From Novosphingobium ovatum (GTDB lineage: Bacteria > Pseudomonadota > Alphaproteobacteria > Sphingomonadales > Sphingomonadaceae), in contig NZ_JAAAPO010000001.1 of assembly GCF_009909235.1 (NCBI RefSeq), positions 558,001 to 622,000 of the forward strand: a DNA stretch of 64,000 nt, written 5' to 3'. This document shows, in pieces, positions 1-7,814 of the stretch. The notes beneath the pieces were generated by a model that saw only the letters and a program-made list of their open reading frames with translations, had not been told where the DNA came from and ran no database searches. Every line of letters begins with the position of its first letter. Within the stretch, counting starts at the first letter, position 1. The translations under genes were made by a program, and so were the position numbers.

Positions 1-313
1 CGTCACCGGCCAGAATGGCCCGCATATGGTCGCAGGCCGCCAGAATGACCGAAACCAGTTCGCCGGTCGCGGGCACGACATTCTTGCGCACCTTGTCAAA
101 GGCGGTTTCGCATTTGTGGGTGAAATCGGCCAGTTCGTTGAAACCGAACATGGCACCCGATCCCTTGATCGTGTGCAGCCCGCGAAACACCGCGTCGACC
201 AGATCGCCATTACCCAGGTTTGAACCCAGGTCCAGCAGCGCCTGTTCGGTCTGGTCCAGTACGTCTTCCGCCTCGACCAGAAAGGCGGTGATCTGTTCGT
301 CCTGATCGCTCAC
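1..313 (-). CDS. cheA: Chemotaxis histidine kinase CheA, N-terminal Hpt part (runs off the left edge)
   Basis: Only the first 104 codons are in the window. The sequence is a histidine phosphotransfer (Hpt) domain: the motif FRGLHTIKGSGAMFGF carries the phospho-accepting His at about residue 46. CheA autophosphorylates and passes the phosphate to CheY in the cytoplasmic chemoreceptor array. The GTG start at 313 overlaps the cheY stop codon in a GTGA, so the two genes are translationally coupled. They form a minus-strand operon STAS - cheY - cheA. The kinase, P5 and other domains lie outside the window, so a CheA-like hybrid kinase remains possible. Confidence 0.85.
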   Translation of the reverse strand, partial: MSDQDEQITAFLVEAEDVLDQTEQALLDLGSNLGNGDLVDAVFRGLHTIKGSGAMFGFNELADFTHKCETAFDKVRKNVVPATGELVSVILAACDHMRAILAGD

Positions 314-678
314 CGGCCCAGCACCCGCTTGGCGGTCTTGATCATCTGGTCGGGCTGGAACGGCTTGACCAGCCATCCGGTGGCGCCGGCTGCCTTGGCC
401 TGTGCCTTGATGCCATCGTCGCTTTCGGTGGTGACAAAGATGATCGGCACGCCCGCCTGATTGGGCAACTTGCGGATCTCGCGGATCATCGAGAGGCCAT
501 CCATGCGCGGCATGTTCAGATCGGTGACGATCATGTCGAACCGGGCCTGACGCGCCTTGGCCAACCCTTCGCTGCCATCGGCGGCCTCGGTGACGGTATA
601 GCCCGCGCCGGTCAGCGCGATGCGCATGGCCAGACGCACGCTGGCGCTGTCATCGACGGTCAGGATCGAGGCGGTCAT
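310..678 (-). CDS. cheY: CheY-type single-domain response regulator
   Basis: This is a 122-residue stand-alone receiver domain of normal CheY length with no output domain. Visible residues are the acidic pair D9/D10, the phospho-acceptor D53 in VTDLNMPRMDG, the switch Thr around 83-84 and K105 in the VKPF loop. It would take phosphate from the adjacent CheA and bind the flagellar switch or another target. Its ATG overlaps the stop of the upstream STAS gene (ATGA) and its stop overlaps the CheA start. The local PRMDG and GWLVKPF signatures are typical of CheY proteins encoded beside CheA. Confidence 0.93.
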   Translation of the reverse strand: MTASILTVDDSASVRLAMRIALTGAGYTVTEAADGSEGLAKARQARFDMIVTDLNMPRMDGLSMIREIRKLPNQAGVPIIFVTTESDDGIKAQAKAAGATGWLVKPFQPDQMIKTAKRVLGR

Positions 679-977
679 TGGGGGTCTCCGTTAAACCAGA
701 AAGCGCGCAGGGCCGGATCGGCCGCATGATTAAAGCCCGCCAGCTTGAGCGTGTTGCGCAGGCAGGCGGGGGTCGGTTCGGCAAGGGTAAAGGGTTGGCC
801 AGTGCCCACCGCCTGACGGCGGGCGGATTCGATCAACTGGATCGCGGCCAGATCGATCCGCGTCACGCCGGTCAGATCCATCTCGATCGGCGCGTCCTGC
901 GCCAAAGCGTCCAGCAGCTGCGCGCGTATCGTTTGCATGCAGCCAGCGTCCTGTACGTCGGTCAATGTCAGGCGCAT
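675..977 (-). CDS. STAS-domain protein of the chemotaxis operon
   Basis: This is a 100-residue STAS (sulfate transporter/anti-sigma antagonist) domain. The chosen ATG at 977 has GGGGA seven bases upstream; a longer open frame upstream has no such support. Such single-domain proteins are common as the first gene of alphaproteobacterial che operons, where the role is poorly defined. In the phosphorylation loop the usual Ser/Thr after the conserved ID is replaced by Leu (TRIDLAAIQLI), so classical phospho-switching as in SpoIIAA looks impossible. The stop overlaps the cheY start, indicating co-translation. Confidence 0.8.
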   Translation of the reverse strand: MRLTLTDVQDAGCMQTIRAQLLDALAQDAPIEMDLTGVTRIDLAAIQLIESARRQAVGTGQPFTLAEPTPACLRNTLKLAGFNHAADPALRAFWFNGDPQ

Positions 978-1157
978 CAGAATTTCCCCAGTCCGTTGCC
1001 GGATGGGGGTATATGTCAGGCGCAATTTACAGTTGCCGAGGCGATATCTATGGGAAGCGCCGTAGTTTAGGCCGATATTTGGCAGGCAACCGCATCGCCG
1101 CGCGCGCAATCGTGGTGCGCGCCGGTTTGTTCAGGGCGATAGGTGCCGTCCGGTCCG

Positions 1158-1505
1158 TCAGCGCAGCGGTTCCAGCAGCGCCAGATCCACCTCGCGCTGG
1201 GACAGGGCGGTGGCCGCCGCCTCCCGCGTGGGATAGGCGCATAGCTGCGTGGCCAGTCCCATGCTCTGGCTCAACCGTTGGGCATAGGCGCGTTGGCGTG
1301 CGGGCCAGCGATCACTGTCGGACAGGCAGTCGGCGCGGGCCGGGCCAATCACCGCAACGCGCAGGATGCGGGCGCCATCGGCGGCGCGGGCCTTGTCCAC
1401 CTGTGCGTCACAGCCCGCCAGGAAAAACAGACCAATGGTCAACAACGCGATGAACGCCGAATGTGCGATGATATAGCCGTATGTTCCGAGTGCCGCTTTC
1501 CTCAT
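1158..1505 (-). CDS. Putative lipoprotein with a truncated binding-protein-like lobe
   Basis: The gene encodes 115 residues. The start at 1505 is supported by GGAG six bases upstream. The N-terminus is a signal peptide ending in a lipobox (LAGC), so the product should be a lipid-anchored periplasmic protein. The remainder (ILRVAVIGPARADC near the start of the mature part, REVDLALLEPLR at the end) resembles the first beta-alpha units of a periplasmic solute-binding lobe, but it stops far short of a full binding protein. No partner transporter is adjacent. Function unknown; it may be a degenerate PhnD-like or transglycosylase-associated domain. Confidence 0.55.
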   Translation of the reverse strand: MRKAALGTYGYIIAHSAFIALLTIGLFFLAGCDAQVDKARAADGARILRVAVIGPARADCLSDSDRWPARQRAYAQRLSQSMGLATQLCAYPTREAAATALSQREVDLALLEPLR

Positions 1506-1689
1506 GCCGGACTCCAGCGGGGCTGCGAATCGCTGCCCAGTTATGTCGCGTTGCAATATGATCACGTATTTCCCTCTATGGGAAGATGGGGCTTAAAACG
1601 AATTGATGTAAATTGCTTGTTTGGTTTGTTTAATACTTGGGTATCACCTGTCATTTTCCGTTTTGGTTATTTGATGCATGTGTTTTGTA

Positions 1690-3726
1690 TTATTTCGCCA
1701 TGGCTGCATGATGGATCACCGCCGCCACGGACGGCGCGACCAGCCGCGACCCGTCATCCGACAGATGTACGCGGTCGCGGTACAGCAATTGCCCTTGGCG
1801 CATGGCCGGGCAGGTGTGCCCCGCGCACAGCCTATCGCCCAGATCCATCAGCGTCACGCGGTCGAGCCCGGCCACCGCGGCGCGCACCCAGCCGGCATAG
1901 GCCGCCCGCGCCGTTGATGGCGTGGCCGCGCAAGGGTGGGTGGGGGCGGCGTGGATGGGGCGCAGGCCGTTCAGGCAATCGGCGATTTCAAAATCCATGC
2001 GCTGATTGGGCAGGACGATCACCACCGCCTTGCCCGCGCTGGTCAGCCGCTCCACCGTTTCGCGCAGGCGGGCGGTGAACAGGGCGCGGGCCTGATCGAC
2101 ACTGTTGGCGGGGACCACATTGCCGCCGCGCCGGTCGGTGATGGCGTGCATCGCGCCCGGCTGTGTCAGCGCGTCGCCGTTCACATAGGACAGCACCACC
2201 ACCCGGACGCTGGGCGTCTGTGCCGCATGGTCCAGCGCCTGATTGGTCAACCGCCAGTTGTTCAGGCGCGTGGTGTCGAACCGCTCGGTCGTGGTGGTGT
2301 CATACAGCGGCGCGGCCTCGCTGGCTGCGGCGACCAAGACGTTCATGTCCCCCCGCGCCGCCAGCCCCGGAAACAGTGAGAGGTTGAGCGAATCGCCCAC
2401 CAGCATCACGTCTGCCGCCCGCCCCGGATGGGCGATATAGCAAAAGTCGTTCTCACCCCCGCGCAGCGCGGCGCGTTCGGGCATCAGCGCGCGACAGGCG
2501 GCGATCTGCGCCGGGCTGCCCACGGGGATCTGCCATTGCAATTGCCGGGCCGCCGCCGCGCTGGTGGCCGATGTGGCCGAACGCCCCCCGCCATAGCCCA
2601 CCGCCAGCCCGCCGATCCCCAGCAGCGCCATCGCGCCCAGCAGGCCCCATGTCTTGACCGTACCGTGTCCGCCGTGGCGCAGGGGTGGTTCAACCCAGCG
2701 GGCGGTGGCCCATGACAGCGCCACCGCGATCCCCACCGCGCCTGCCATCGCCCCCGGCCCGGTAAAGCCTGATGTCCGCGCCAGCACCAGCACCGGCCAG
2801 TGCCACAGATACAACGGATAGGAGATCCGCCCCAGCCACACCATCGGCGGCAGTGACAGCGCCCAGCGGTTGGCGCAGCCCTGCGGCCCCGCGCCGATCA
2901 GCATCACCCCCGCCAGCACCGGGGGCAGGGCGCTCCACCCCGGAAAGGGCACGCGCTGCGTGATCCAGATCAGGCTGCCGGCCAACAGGGCCATGCCGCC
3001 CAGCGACAGGCCATGGCCTGCCCATCCGCCATCGGACAGCCGCCAGCGCCGCGCGGCATAGGCCAGCCCCGCGCCTGCCAGCATTTCCCAGAACCGGGGC
3101 GTGGGCCAATAGAACGCCGCCGAGGCGTCCACCCGCATCAGATGTACCGCCTGCGCCAGCGAGGCCAGCAGGGCCACGCCCAGCACCCAGCCCGCGCGCC
3201 CCATCGCGCCATTTCCCCGCCGCCAACCAAATGCCGCCGCCAGCGCCAATGGCCACAGGATGTAGAACTGCTCCTCGACCCCCAGCGACCACAGGTGCAA
3301 CAGCGGTTTGACGTCGCTGTCCGCGTCGAAATAGCCGCTTTCACCATACAGCACGATGTTACTGACAAAGCCGGCCGCCGCGCCGACATGGCGGCCCAAT
3401 TGCTGGAAGTGGTCGTCGAACAATTGCAGCCAGCCCGCCGCCAGCGTCACCCCCGCCACCAGGACCAGCGCGGGATAGATCCGCCGCACGCGCCGCGCGT
3501 AGAACCCGGCAAAGCTGAACCGCCCCGCCGCCAGATCGTCCAGAATGATCCCGCTGATCAAATAGCCCGAGATGACGAAAAAGATGTCCACCCCGACAAA
3601 GCCACCAAAATCGCGCCGCCAAAAGGCATGGAAGGCCACCACCACCCCGACACAGATCGCCCGCAACCCGTCGATATCGGGGCGATAGGCGTGGGTTTTG
3701 GGCGCGGGCTGGGCGGGGCTGGACAT
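1690..3726 (-). CDS. OafA/YrhL-type acyltransferase with C-terminal SGNH domain
   Basis: The protein has about 678 residues. The ATG at 3726 (MSSPAQPAPK) has AAGG at good spacing; a GTG 15 codons upstream is less likely. The N-terminal half is an acyltransferase-3 integral membrane domain: YRPDIDGLRAI, then FFVISGYL, then many hydrophobic helices and the HLWSLGVEEQFY motif. The C-terminal 280 residues are an SGNH hydrolase-like domain with MLVGDSLNLS (nucleophile Ser) and DRVHLSDDG (catalytic Asp-x-x-His). Proteins of this layout O-acetylate lipopolysaccharide, exopolysaccharide or peptidoglycan, moving acetyl across the inner membrane and transferring it in the periplasm. No glycan gene is adjacent, so the acceptor cannot be named. 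The 274 bp to the divergent helicase hold no recognised feature. Confidence 0.88.
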   Translation of the reverse strand: MSSPAQPAPKTHAYRPDIDGLRAICVGVVVAFHAFWRRDFGGFVGVDIFFVISGYLISGIILDDLAAGRFSFAGFYARRVRRIYPALVLVAGVTLAAGWLQLFDDHFQQLGRHVGAAAGFVSNIVLYGESGYFDADSDVKPLLHLWSLGVEEQFYILWPLALAAAFGWRRGNGAMGRAGWVLGVALLASLAQAVHLMRVDASAAFYWPTPRFWEMLAGAGLAYAARRWRLSDGGWAGHGLSLGGMALLAGSLIWITQRVPFPGWSALPPVLAGVMLIGAGPQGCANRWALSLPPMVWLGRISYPLYLWHWPVLVLARTSGFTGPGAMAGAVGIAVALSWATARWVEPPLRHGGHGTVKTWGLLGAMALLGIGGLAVGYGGGRSATSATSAAAARQLQWQIPVGSPAQIAACRALMPERAALRGGENDFCYIAHPGRAADVMLVGDSLNLSLFPGLAARGDMNVLVAAASEAAPLYDTTTTERFDTTRLNNWRLTNQALDHAAQTPSVRVVVLSYVNGDALTQPGAMHAITDRRGGNVVPANSVDQARALFTARLRETVERLTSAGKAVVIVLPNQRMDFEIADCLNGLRPIHAAPTHPCAATPSTARAAYAGWVRAAVAGLDRVTLMDLGDRLCAGHTCPAMRQGQLLYRDRVHLSDDGSRLVAPSVAAVIHHAAMAK

Positions 3727-4000
3727 GGTTTTGCCTTGGCGCGGGGCGGGGCGATTGTCCAGATCAGCCACCCCGCCACACCCCCCAATCCCAAAGCGGC
3801 ACGGATTAATTGACCCCTGTGTGAATTCAGGGGGTGGCGCATTTGGGCAAACACGTCTAAGGGGCGGCGCTTCTGGCAGGGTCGAACGGATAGCGACAGG
3901 CCGGAATCGTCAGGCGCGTGAAGGACTGCGCCTGCTCTACCGCCGTTATCCTTTTCTTCCCCGGTGCTGGCGCCGCCAGCCCCCTATTGCCGAGTGCTGC

Positions 4001-5830
4001 ATGCCTTTTTCGACTTTGCCCGAACCGATTGTCGCTGCCCTTACTGAAAAGGGTTACGCCCAGCCTACCTCCGTCCAAGCCGCCGTGATGGAACCCGAAG
4101 CCACCGGCCGTGACCTGCTGGTCTCGGCCCAGACGGGTTCGGGCAAGACGGTCGCCTTTGGTCTGGCGATGGCCAATGACTTGCTGGCCGATGGTGGCCC
4201 CGGCTATGTCACCGCGCCGCTGGCGCTGGTGGTGGCGCCCACGCGCGAACTGGCGCTGCAGGTGTCCAAGGAGCTGGAGTGGCTGTTTGCCCAGGCCCGC
4301 CTGCGCATCGTCACCTGCGTTGGCGGCATGGACCCGATCCGCGAACGCCGCGCGCTGCATGGCGGCGCGCATATCGTCGTCGGCACGCCGGGCCGTCTGC
4401 GCGACCATCAGGAGCGCGGCGCGCTGGACCTGTCGGCCCTGCGCTTTGTCGTGCTGGACGAAGCCGACGAGATGCTGGACATGGGCTTCCGCGAGGATCT
4501 GGAGCAGTTGCTGGACGCGACCCCCGAAACCCGCCGCACGTTCCTCTTCTCTGCCACCATGCCCAAGCCGATCGTGGCGATGGCCCGCCGTTACCAGAAC
4601 GACGCGCTGCGCATCTCGACCATCGACGAGCGTCAGGGCCATGGCGACATCACCTATCAGGCGATGGCCGTGTCGCCGTCCGACATCGAACATGCCGTGG
4701 TCAACCTGCTGCGCTTCCACGAGGCCGAGACGGCGATGCTGTTCTGTGCCACGCGTGACAATGTGAACCACCTGCACGCCACGCTGAACGAGCGCGGTTT
4801 TGCCGCCGTTGCCCTGTCGGGTGAGCACAGCCAGAACGAGCGTAACCGCGCGTTGCAGGCGCTGCGCGATGGCCGCGCGCGTGTGTGTGTGGCCACGGAC
4901 GTTGCCGCGCGCGGCATCGACATCGCCACGCTGAATCTGGTGGTGCATGTGGAAATCCCGCGTGACGCTGAAACCTTGCAGCACCGTTCGGGCCGCACGG
5001 GTCGCGCCGGCCGCAAGGGCACGGCCGTGCTGATCGTGCCTTATCCGCGCCGTCGCCGGGTGGAAATGATGCTGCGCGGCGCGCGCATTGACGCTGAATG
5101 GGTGCCGGTGCCCGGCGCCGATGCCATCCGCGAGCGTGACGCCGAGCGTATGCTGGGCCGCATGATCGCCACGGTCGAGGAGCCGAGCGAGCACGAGCTG
5201 GCCACCGCCGAGCGCCTGCTGGCCGAAAAGACCCCGCAGGAACTGGCGCTGGCGCTGGTGCGCGCCCATATGGCCACCCTGCCGCAGCCCGAGGACATGG
5301 CCGACACGGGCGAAATGCCCGAACGTGGCCGCCGCCGCGAAGGCTTTGACGAGGTGGTGTGGTTCCGCATGGACATCGGCCGCCGTCAGAACGCCGATCC
5401 GCGCTGGCTGTTGCCGTTGCTGTGCCGCCGTGGCCATGTGTCGCGCAATGAAATCGGCGCGATCCGCATTTCGGCCAATCAGACGCATTTCCAGATCCCC
5501 AATGCGATCGCCGCCCGGTTCAGTGCCGCGCTGGCCCGCACCGCGCAGGAAGGCGCCGAGGACGAGAGCGGCATCCACATCGAGCTGTCGCCCGACACTC
5601 CGCGCGAAGTCGCCCGCACGAATGCGCGTGGTGGCAATGATCGTCCGCAGCGTGGGCCTCGTCCCGGTGGTTCGGGCGGCCCGCGTGGCAACCGCGAGGG
5701 CGGCCGTGAATTCGGCGGTCGTGGGGGCCCGGGCGGTGAGGGCGGTCGCGGTGGACGCGGTGGTTACGGCGAAAGCCGTGGCGCCCCGCGTGGTCCGCGC
5801 AGCGCCGGTGGGGATCGCGGCGGCTACTGA
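4001..5830 (+). CDS. DEAD-box ATP-dependent RNA helicase (DeaD/CsdA-like)
   Basis: The protein has 609 residues. ATP-driven unwinding of structured RNA (ribosome assembly, mRNA decay, cold adaptation) is the family role. Motifs in order: Q motif (FSTLPEPI...QPTSVQ), Walker A QTGSGKT at 44-50, PTREL, GTPGR, DEAD at 153-156, SAT, VATDVAARGIDI and HRSGRTGRAGR. After the two RecA domains comes a region resembling the DbpA/CsdA RNA-binding domain (about 470-545). The tail is rich in RGG/RGGRGG repeats, typical of extra RNA contacts. The ATG at 4001 places the Q motif at the very N-terminus; its ribosome binding site is weak, and the frame is open further upstream without support. Confidence 0.93.
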   Translation: MPFSTLPEPIVAALTEKGYAQPTSVQAAVMEPEATGRDLLVSAQTGSGKTVAFGLAMANDLLADGGPGYVTAPLALVVAPTRELALQVSKELEWLFAQARLRIVTCVGGMDPIRERRALHGGAHIVVGTPGRLRDHQERGALDLSALRFVVLDEADEMLDMGFREDLEQLLDATPETRRTFLFSATMPKPIVAMARRYQNDALRISTIDERQGHGDITYQAMAVSPSDIEHAVVNLLRFHEAETAMLFCATRDNVNHLHATLNERGFAAVALSGEHSQNERNRALQALRDGRARVCVATDVAARGIDIATLNLVVHVEIPRDAETLQHRSGRTGRAGRKGTAVLIVPYPRRRRVEMMLRGARIDAEWVPVPGADAIRERDAERMLGRMIATVEEPSEHELATAERLLAEKTPQELALALVRAHMATLPQPEDMADTGEMPERGRRREGFDEVVWFRMDIGRRQNADPRWLLPLLCRRGHVSRNEIGAIRISANQTHFQIPNAIAARFSAALARTAQEGAEDESGIHIELSPDTPREVARTNARGGNDRPQRGPRPGGSGGPRGNREGGREFGGRGGPGGEGGRGGRGGYGESRGAPRGPRSAGGDRGGY

Positions 5831-5835
5831 CGGCA

Positions 5836-7047
5836 ATGGAGCGTGGTGCGACACATGATGTGATCGTGCTGGGCGCGGGGGCGGCGGGCTTGATGTGCGC
5901 CGCTCTTGCCGGTCAGCGCGGTGCGCGTGTTCTGGTGATCGACCACGCCGAAGCGCCGGGCAAGAAGATCCTGATTTCGGGTGGCGGGCGTTGCAACTTT
6001 ACCAATCTGGGCGCGACCCATGATCGGTATCTGTCGCAAAACCGCCATTTCGCCCGTTCGGCCCTGTCGCGCTATACGCCCGCCGATTTTCTGGCGCTGG
6101 TGGAAAAACACGGCATCGCCTGGCATGAAAAGACGCTGGGCCAGCTGTTTTGCGATGGTTCGGCGCGGCAGATCGTGGCGATGCTGCTGGCCGAGTGCGA
6201 GGCGGGCGGGGTGCAATTGGCGCTGGCCTGCCCGGTGCGCGAGGTGGCCCATGGCGATGGCCTGTTCCGCGTGGCCCATGGTGAGCGTGTGGCTGTTGCC
6301 CGCGCTTTGGTGATCGCCACGGGCGGTCCGGCGATCCCGCAAATGGGCGCGACCAGCTTTGCCTATGATCTGGCACGGCAATTCGGGCAAAAGGTGGTGC
6401 AGCCGCGCCCGGCGCTTGTGCCGTTGACGCTGGGTCCAGAGGAAGCGCTGTTCCGCGAATTGTCGGGCGTGGCCGCCCCGGTCGAGGTGCGCACCAGCCA
6501 CCCCGAATTGGGCAAGGCCAAATTTGCCGAGGCGGCGCTGTTCACCCATCGCGGGTTGTCGGGTCCGGCGATTTTGCAAATCTCATCCTATTGGCAGCGC
6601 GGACAGGCGGTGGCGGTGAATTTTACCCCCGGCCGGGCCGAGGACTGGCTGACCGCTGCCAAGCGCGCCCATCCCCGCGCCCAACCGCGCCGCATTCTGG
6701 GCGAGGCTTTGCCCGACCGTCTGGTGCAGGCGCTGTGTGAACGGCTGGACCTGTCGGGCGAGATGGGGGCGATCACCGACAAGGTGTTGCTGACGGCGGC
6801 GCGGCGGATGGCCGACTGGCCGTTCCACCCCACCGGCACCGAAGGCTTTGCCAAGGCCGAGGTGACCGCCGGCGGCATCGCCACCGATGGCCTGTCATCC
6901 AAAACCATGGCGTTCAAGGGCGTGCCGGGCCTGTACGCCATCGGCGAGGCGGTGGATGTCACCGGCTGGCTGGGCGGCTATAACTTCCAATGGGCATGGG
7001 CCAGCGCCCATGCGGCGGCGGTGGATATTGCGGCGCTAAACCTCTGA
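5836..7047 (+). CDS. HI0933/YhiN-family FAD-dependent oxidoreductase
   Basis: The protein has 403 residues, the usual family length. It opens with a dinucleotide-binding motif (VLGAGAAGLMCA) and the family signature PGKKILISGGGRCNFTN. It ends with the second signature VPGLYAIGEAVDVTGWLGGYNFQWAWASA, where the FAD pyrophosphate is bound (shown here only to identify the motif; its core is GGYNFQWAWAS). The physiological substrate of this flavoprotein family is not established. The gene starts six bases after the helicase stop, so the two may be co-transcribed. Its 3' end overlaps the convergent GFA gene by 12 bp. Confidence 0.88.
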   Translation: MERGATHDVIVLGAGAAGLMCAALAGQRGARVLVIDHAEAPGKKILISGGGRCNFTNLGATHDRYLSQNRHFARSALSRYTPADFLALVEKHGIAWHEKTLGQLFCDGSARQIVAMLLAECEAGGVQLALACPVREVAHGDGLFRVAHGERVAVARALVIATGGPAIPQMGATSFAYDLARQFGQKVVQPRPALVPLTLGPEEALFRELSGVAAPVEVRTSHPELGKAKFAEAALFTHRGLSGPAILQISSYWQRGQAVAVNFTPGRAEDWLTAAKRAHPRAQPRRILGEALPDRLVQALCERLDLSGEMGAITDKVLLTAARRMADWPFHPTGTEGFAKAEVTAGGIATDGLSSKTMAFKGVPGLYAIGEAVDVTGWLGGYNFQWAWASAHAAAVDIAALNL

Positions 7048-7380
7048 TCCCTTTATCAGGATCGGGGTCAGGCTGGTCAGGTCCAGATCGGTCAGGCACC
7101 CGGCGTTGACCGCGTATTTATCCGGCAGTTTGCGCATGCGGTGAAAGGTGTAGACGCCGCATTCCCGGCAGAAATGGTGCTGGGCCACCTGTGTACCAAA
7201 TCGATAGGTGGCCAGATGCTCGCGCCCTGACAGGATGTCCAGATCGGCCGCGTCACAGCGCAGCATGATCCCCCCGCGCCGCCGACAGATTGAGCAGTCG
7301 CAGCGCACGCTGTGGGCCGGATCGGTGCGGATGGTGAATGTCACCGCCCCGCAGTGGCAGGCGCCGTGATAGCTCTGCAT
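7036..7380 (-). CDS. GFA-family zinc protein (glutathione-dependent formaldehyde-activating enzyme-like)
   Basis: The protein has 114 residues. The start is fixed at MQSYHGACHCGAV, the canonical beginning of the family. Two zinc sites are visible: C8 and C10 with C71 and C74 (FCREC), and C27/C29/C32 (RCDCSIC). GFA/Mss4-fold proteins bind zinc, and a few act on S-hydroxymethyl-glutathione; most small members like this one have no known substrate. The gene follows the cytochrome c gene of the flavocytochrome operon by only 5 bp on the same strand. It could therefore be co-transcribed and help detoxify an aldehyde product, which is an inference. Confidence 0.85.
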   Translation of the reverse strand: MQSYHGACHCGAVTFTIRTDPAHSVRCDCSICRRRGGIMLRCDAADLDILSGREHLATYRFGTQVAQHHFCRECGVYTFHRMRKLPDKYAVNAGCLTDLDLTSLTPILIKGSEV

Positions 7381-7385
7381 GGGCG

Positions 7386-7814
7386 CTACTTTTTCCCTTT
7401 GCTCAGATAGGCCGCGATGGTGGCCAGTTGCGCGTCCGACACTTCGCCGCGCGGGATGCGGGGCATGTTGCCCATGCCGTTGCGGGCCACCGCGCGGATC
7501 AGGTCGGGGGTCAGGTCGTCGCGCGCCTCCAGCATGGCGATGGCAGGCGCCATGCGGCGGGCCAAAATCACCGTGCCCATGCCCATCTGGCGGTGGCACA
7601 TGCCGCATTTTGCGACAAACAGCGCCTCTGGGGCCGAACGTGACGAGCGGTCCTGCATCGCCCCGCCGGTGGCGTTGCGGATCTGCGTGCCGCCATCAGT
7701 AGGCGCAGGGGCCGGGGTGGGTGAGGGGGCGGGCGATTGCGCGACCGCCGCGCCCATACCCGCCACGCCCAGCATGATGGCACCCAGTGCCGCTAACCCC
7801 TTGCGGTTCATCAC
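7386..7814 (-). CDS. Class I cytochrome c, electron acceptor subunit of the adjacent flavoprotein
   Basis: The protein has 142 residues with a Sec signal peptide ending near AVAQ. A Pro/Ala-rich linker follows, then one heme-binding CGMCH (C70, C73, H74) and a likely axial Met at about 117 (GNMP). The ATG overlaps the stop codon of the flavoprotein gene (ATGA), which strongly suggests a flavocytochrome pair. In p-cresol methylhydroxylase and eugenol hydroxylase a small cytochrome c takes electrons from the FAD subunit in the same arrangement. It would act in the periplasm; the flavoprotein has no signal of its own and would have to travel with a partner. Confidence 0.87.
   Translation of the reverse strand: MMNRKGLAALGAIMLGVAGMGAAVAQSPAPSPTPAPAPTDGGTQIRNATGGAMQDRSSRSAPEALFVAKCGMCHRQMGMGTVILARRMAPAIAMLEARDDLTPDLIRAVARNGMGNMPRIPRGEVSDAQLATIAAYLSKGKK

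Noticed and set aside
3857..5854. Very long open frame antisense to the DEAD-box helicase
   Set aside because: Its translation is rich in Arg/Ala/His with no domain, and it mirrors codon-position bias of the helicase gene; the sense frame has all helicase motifs.
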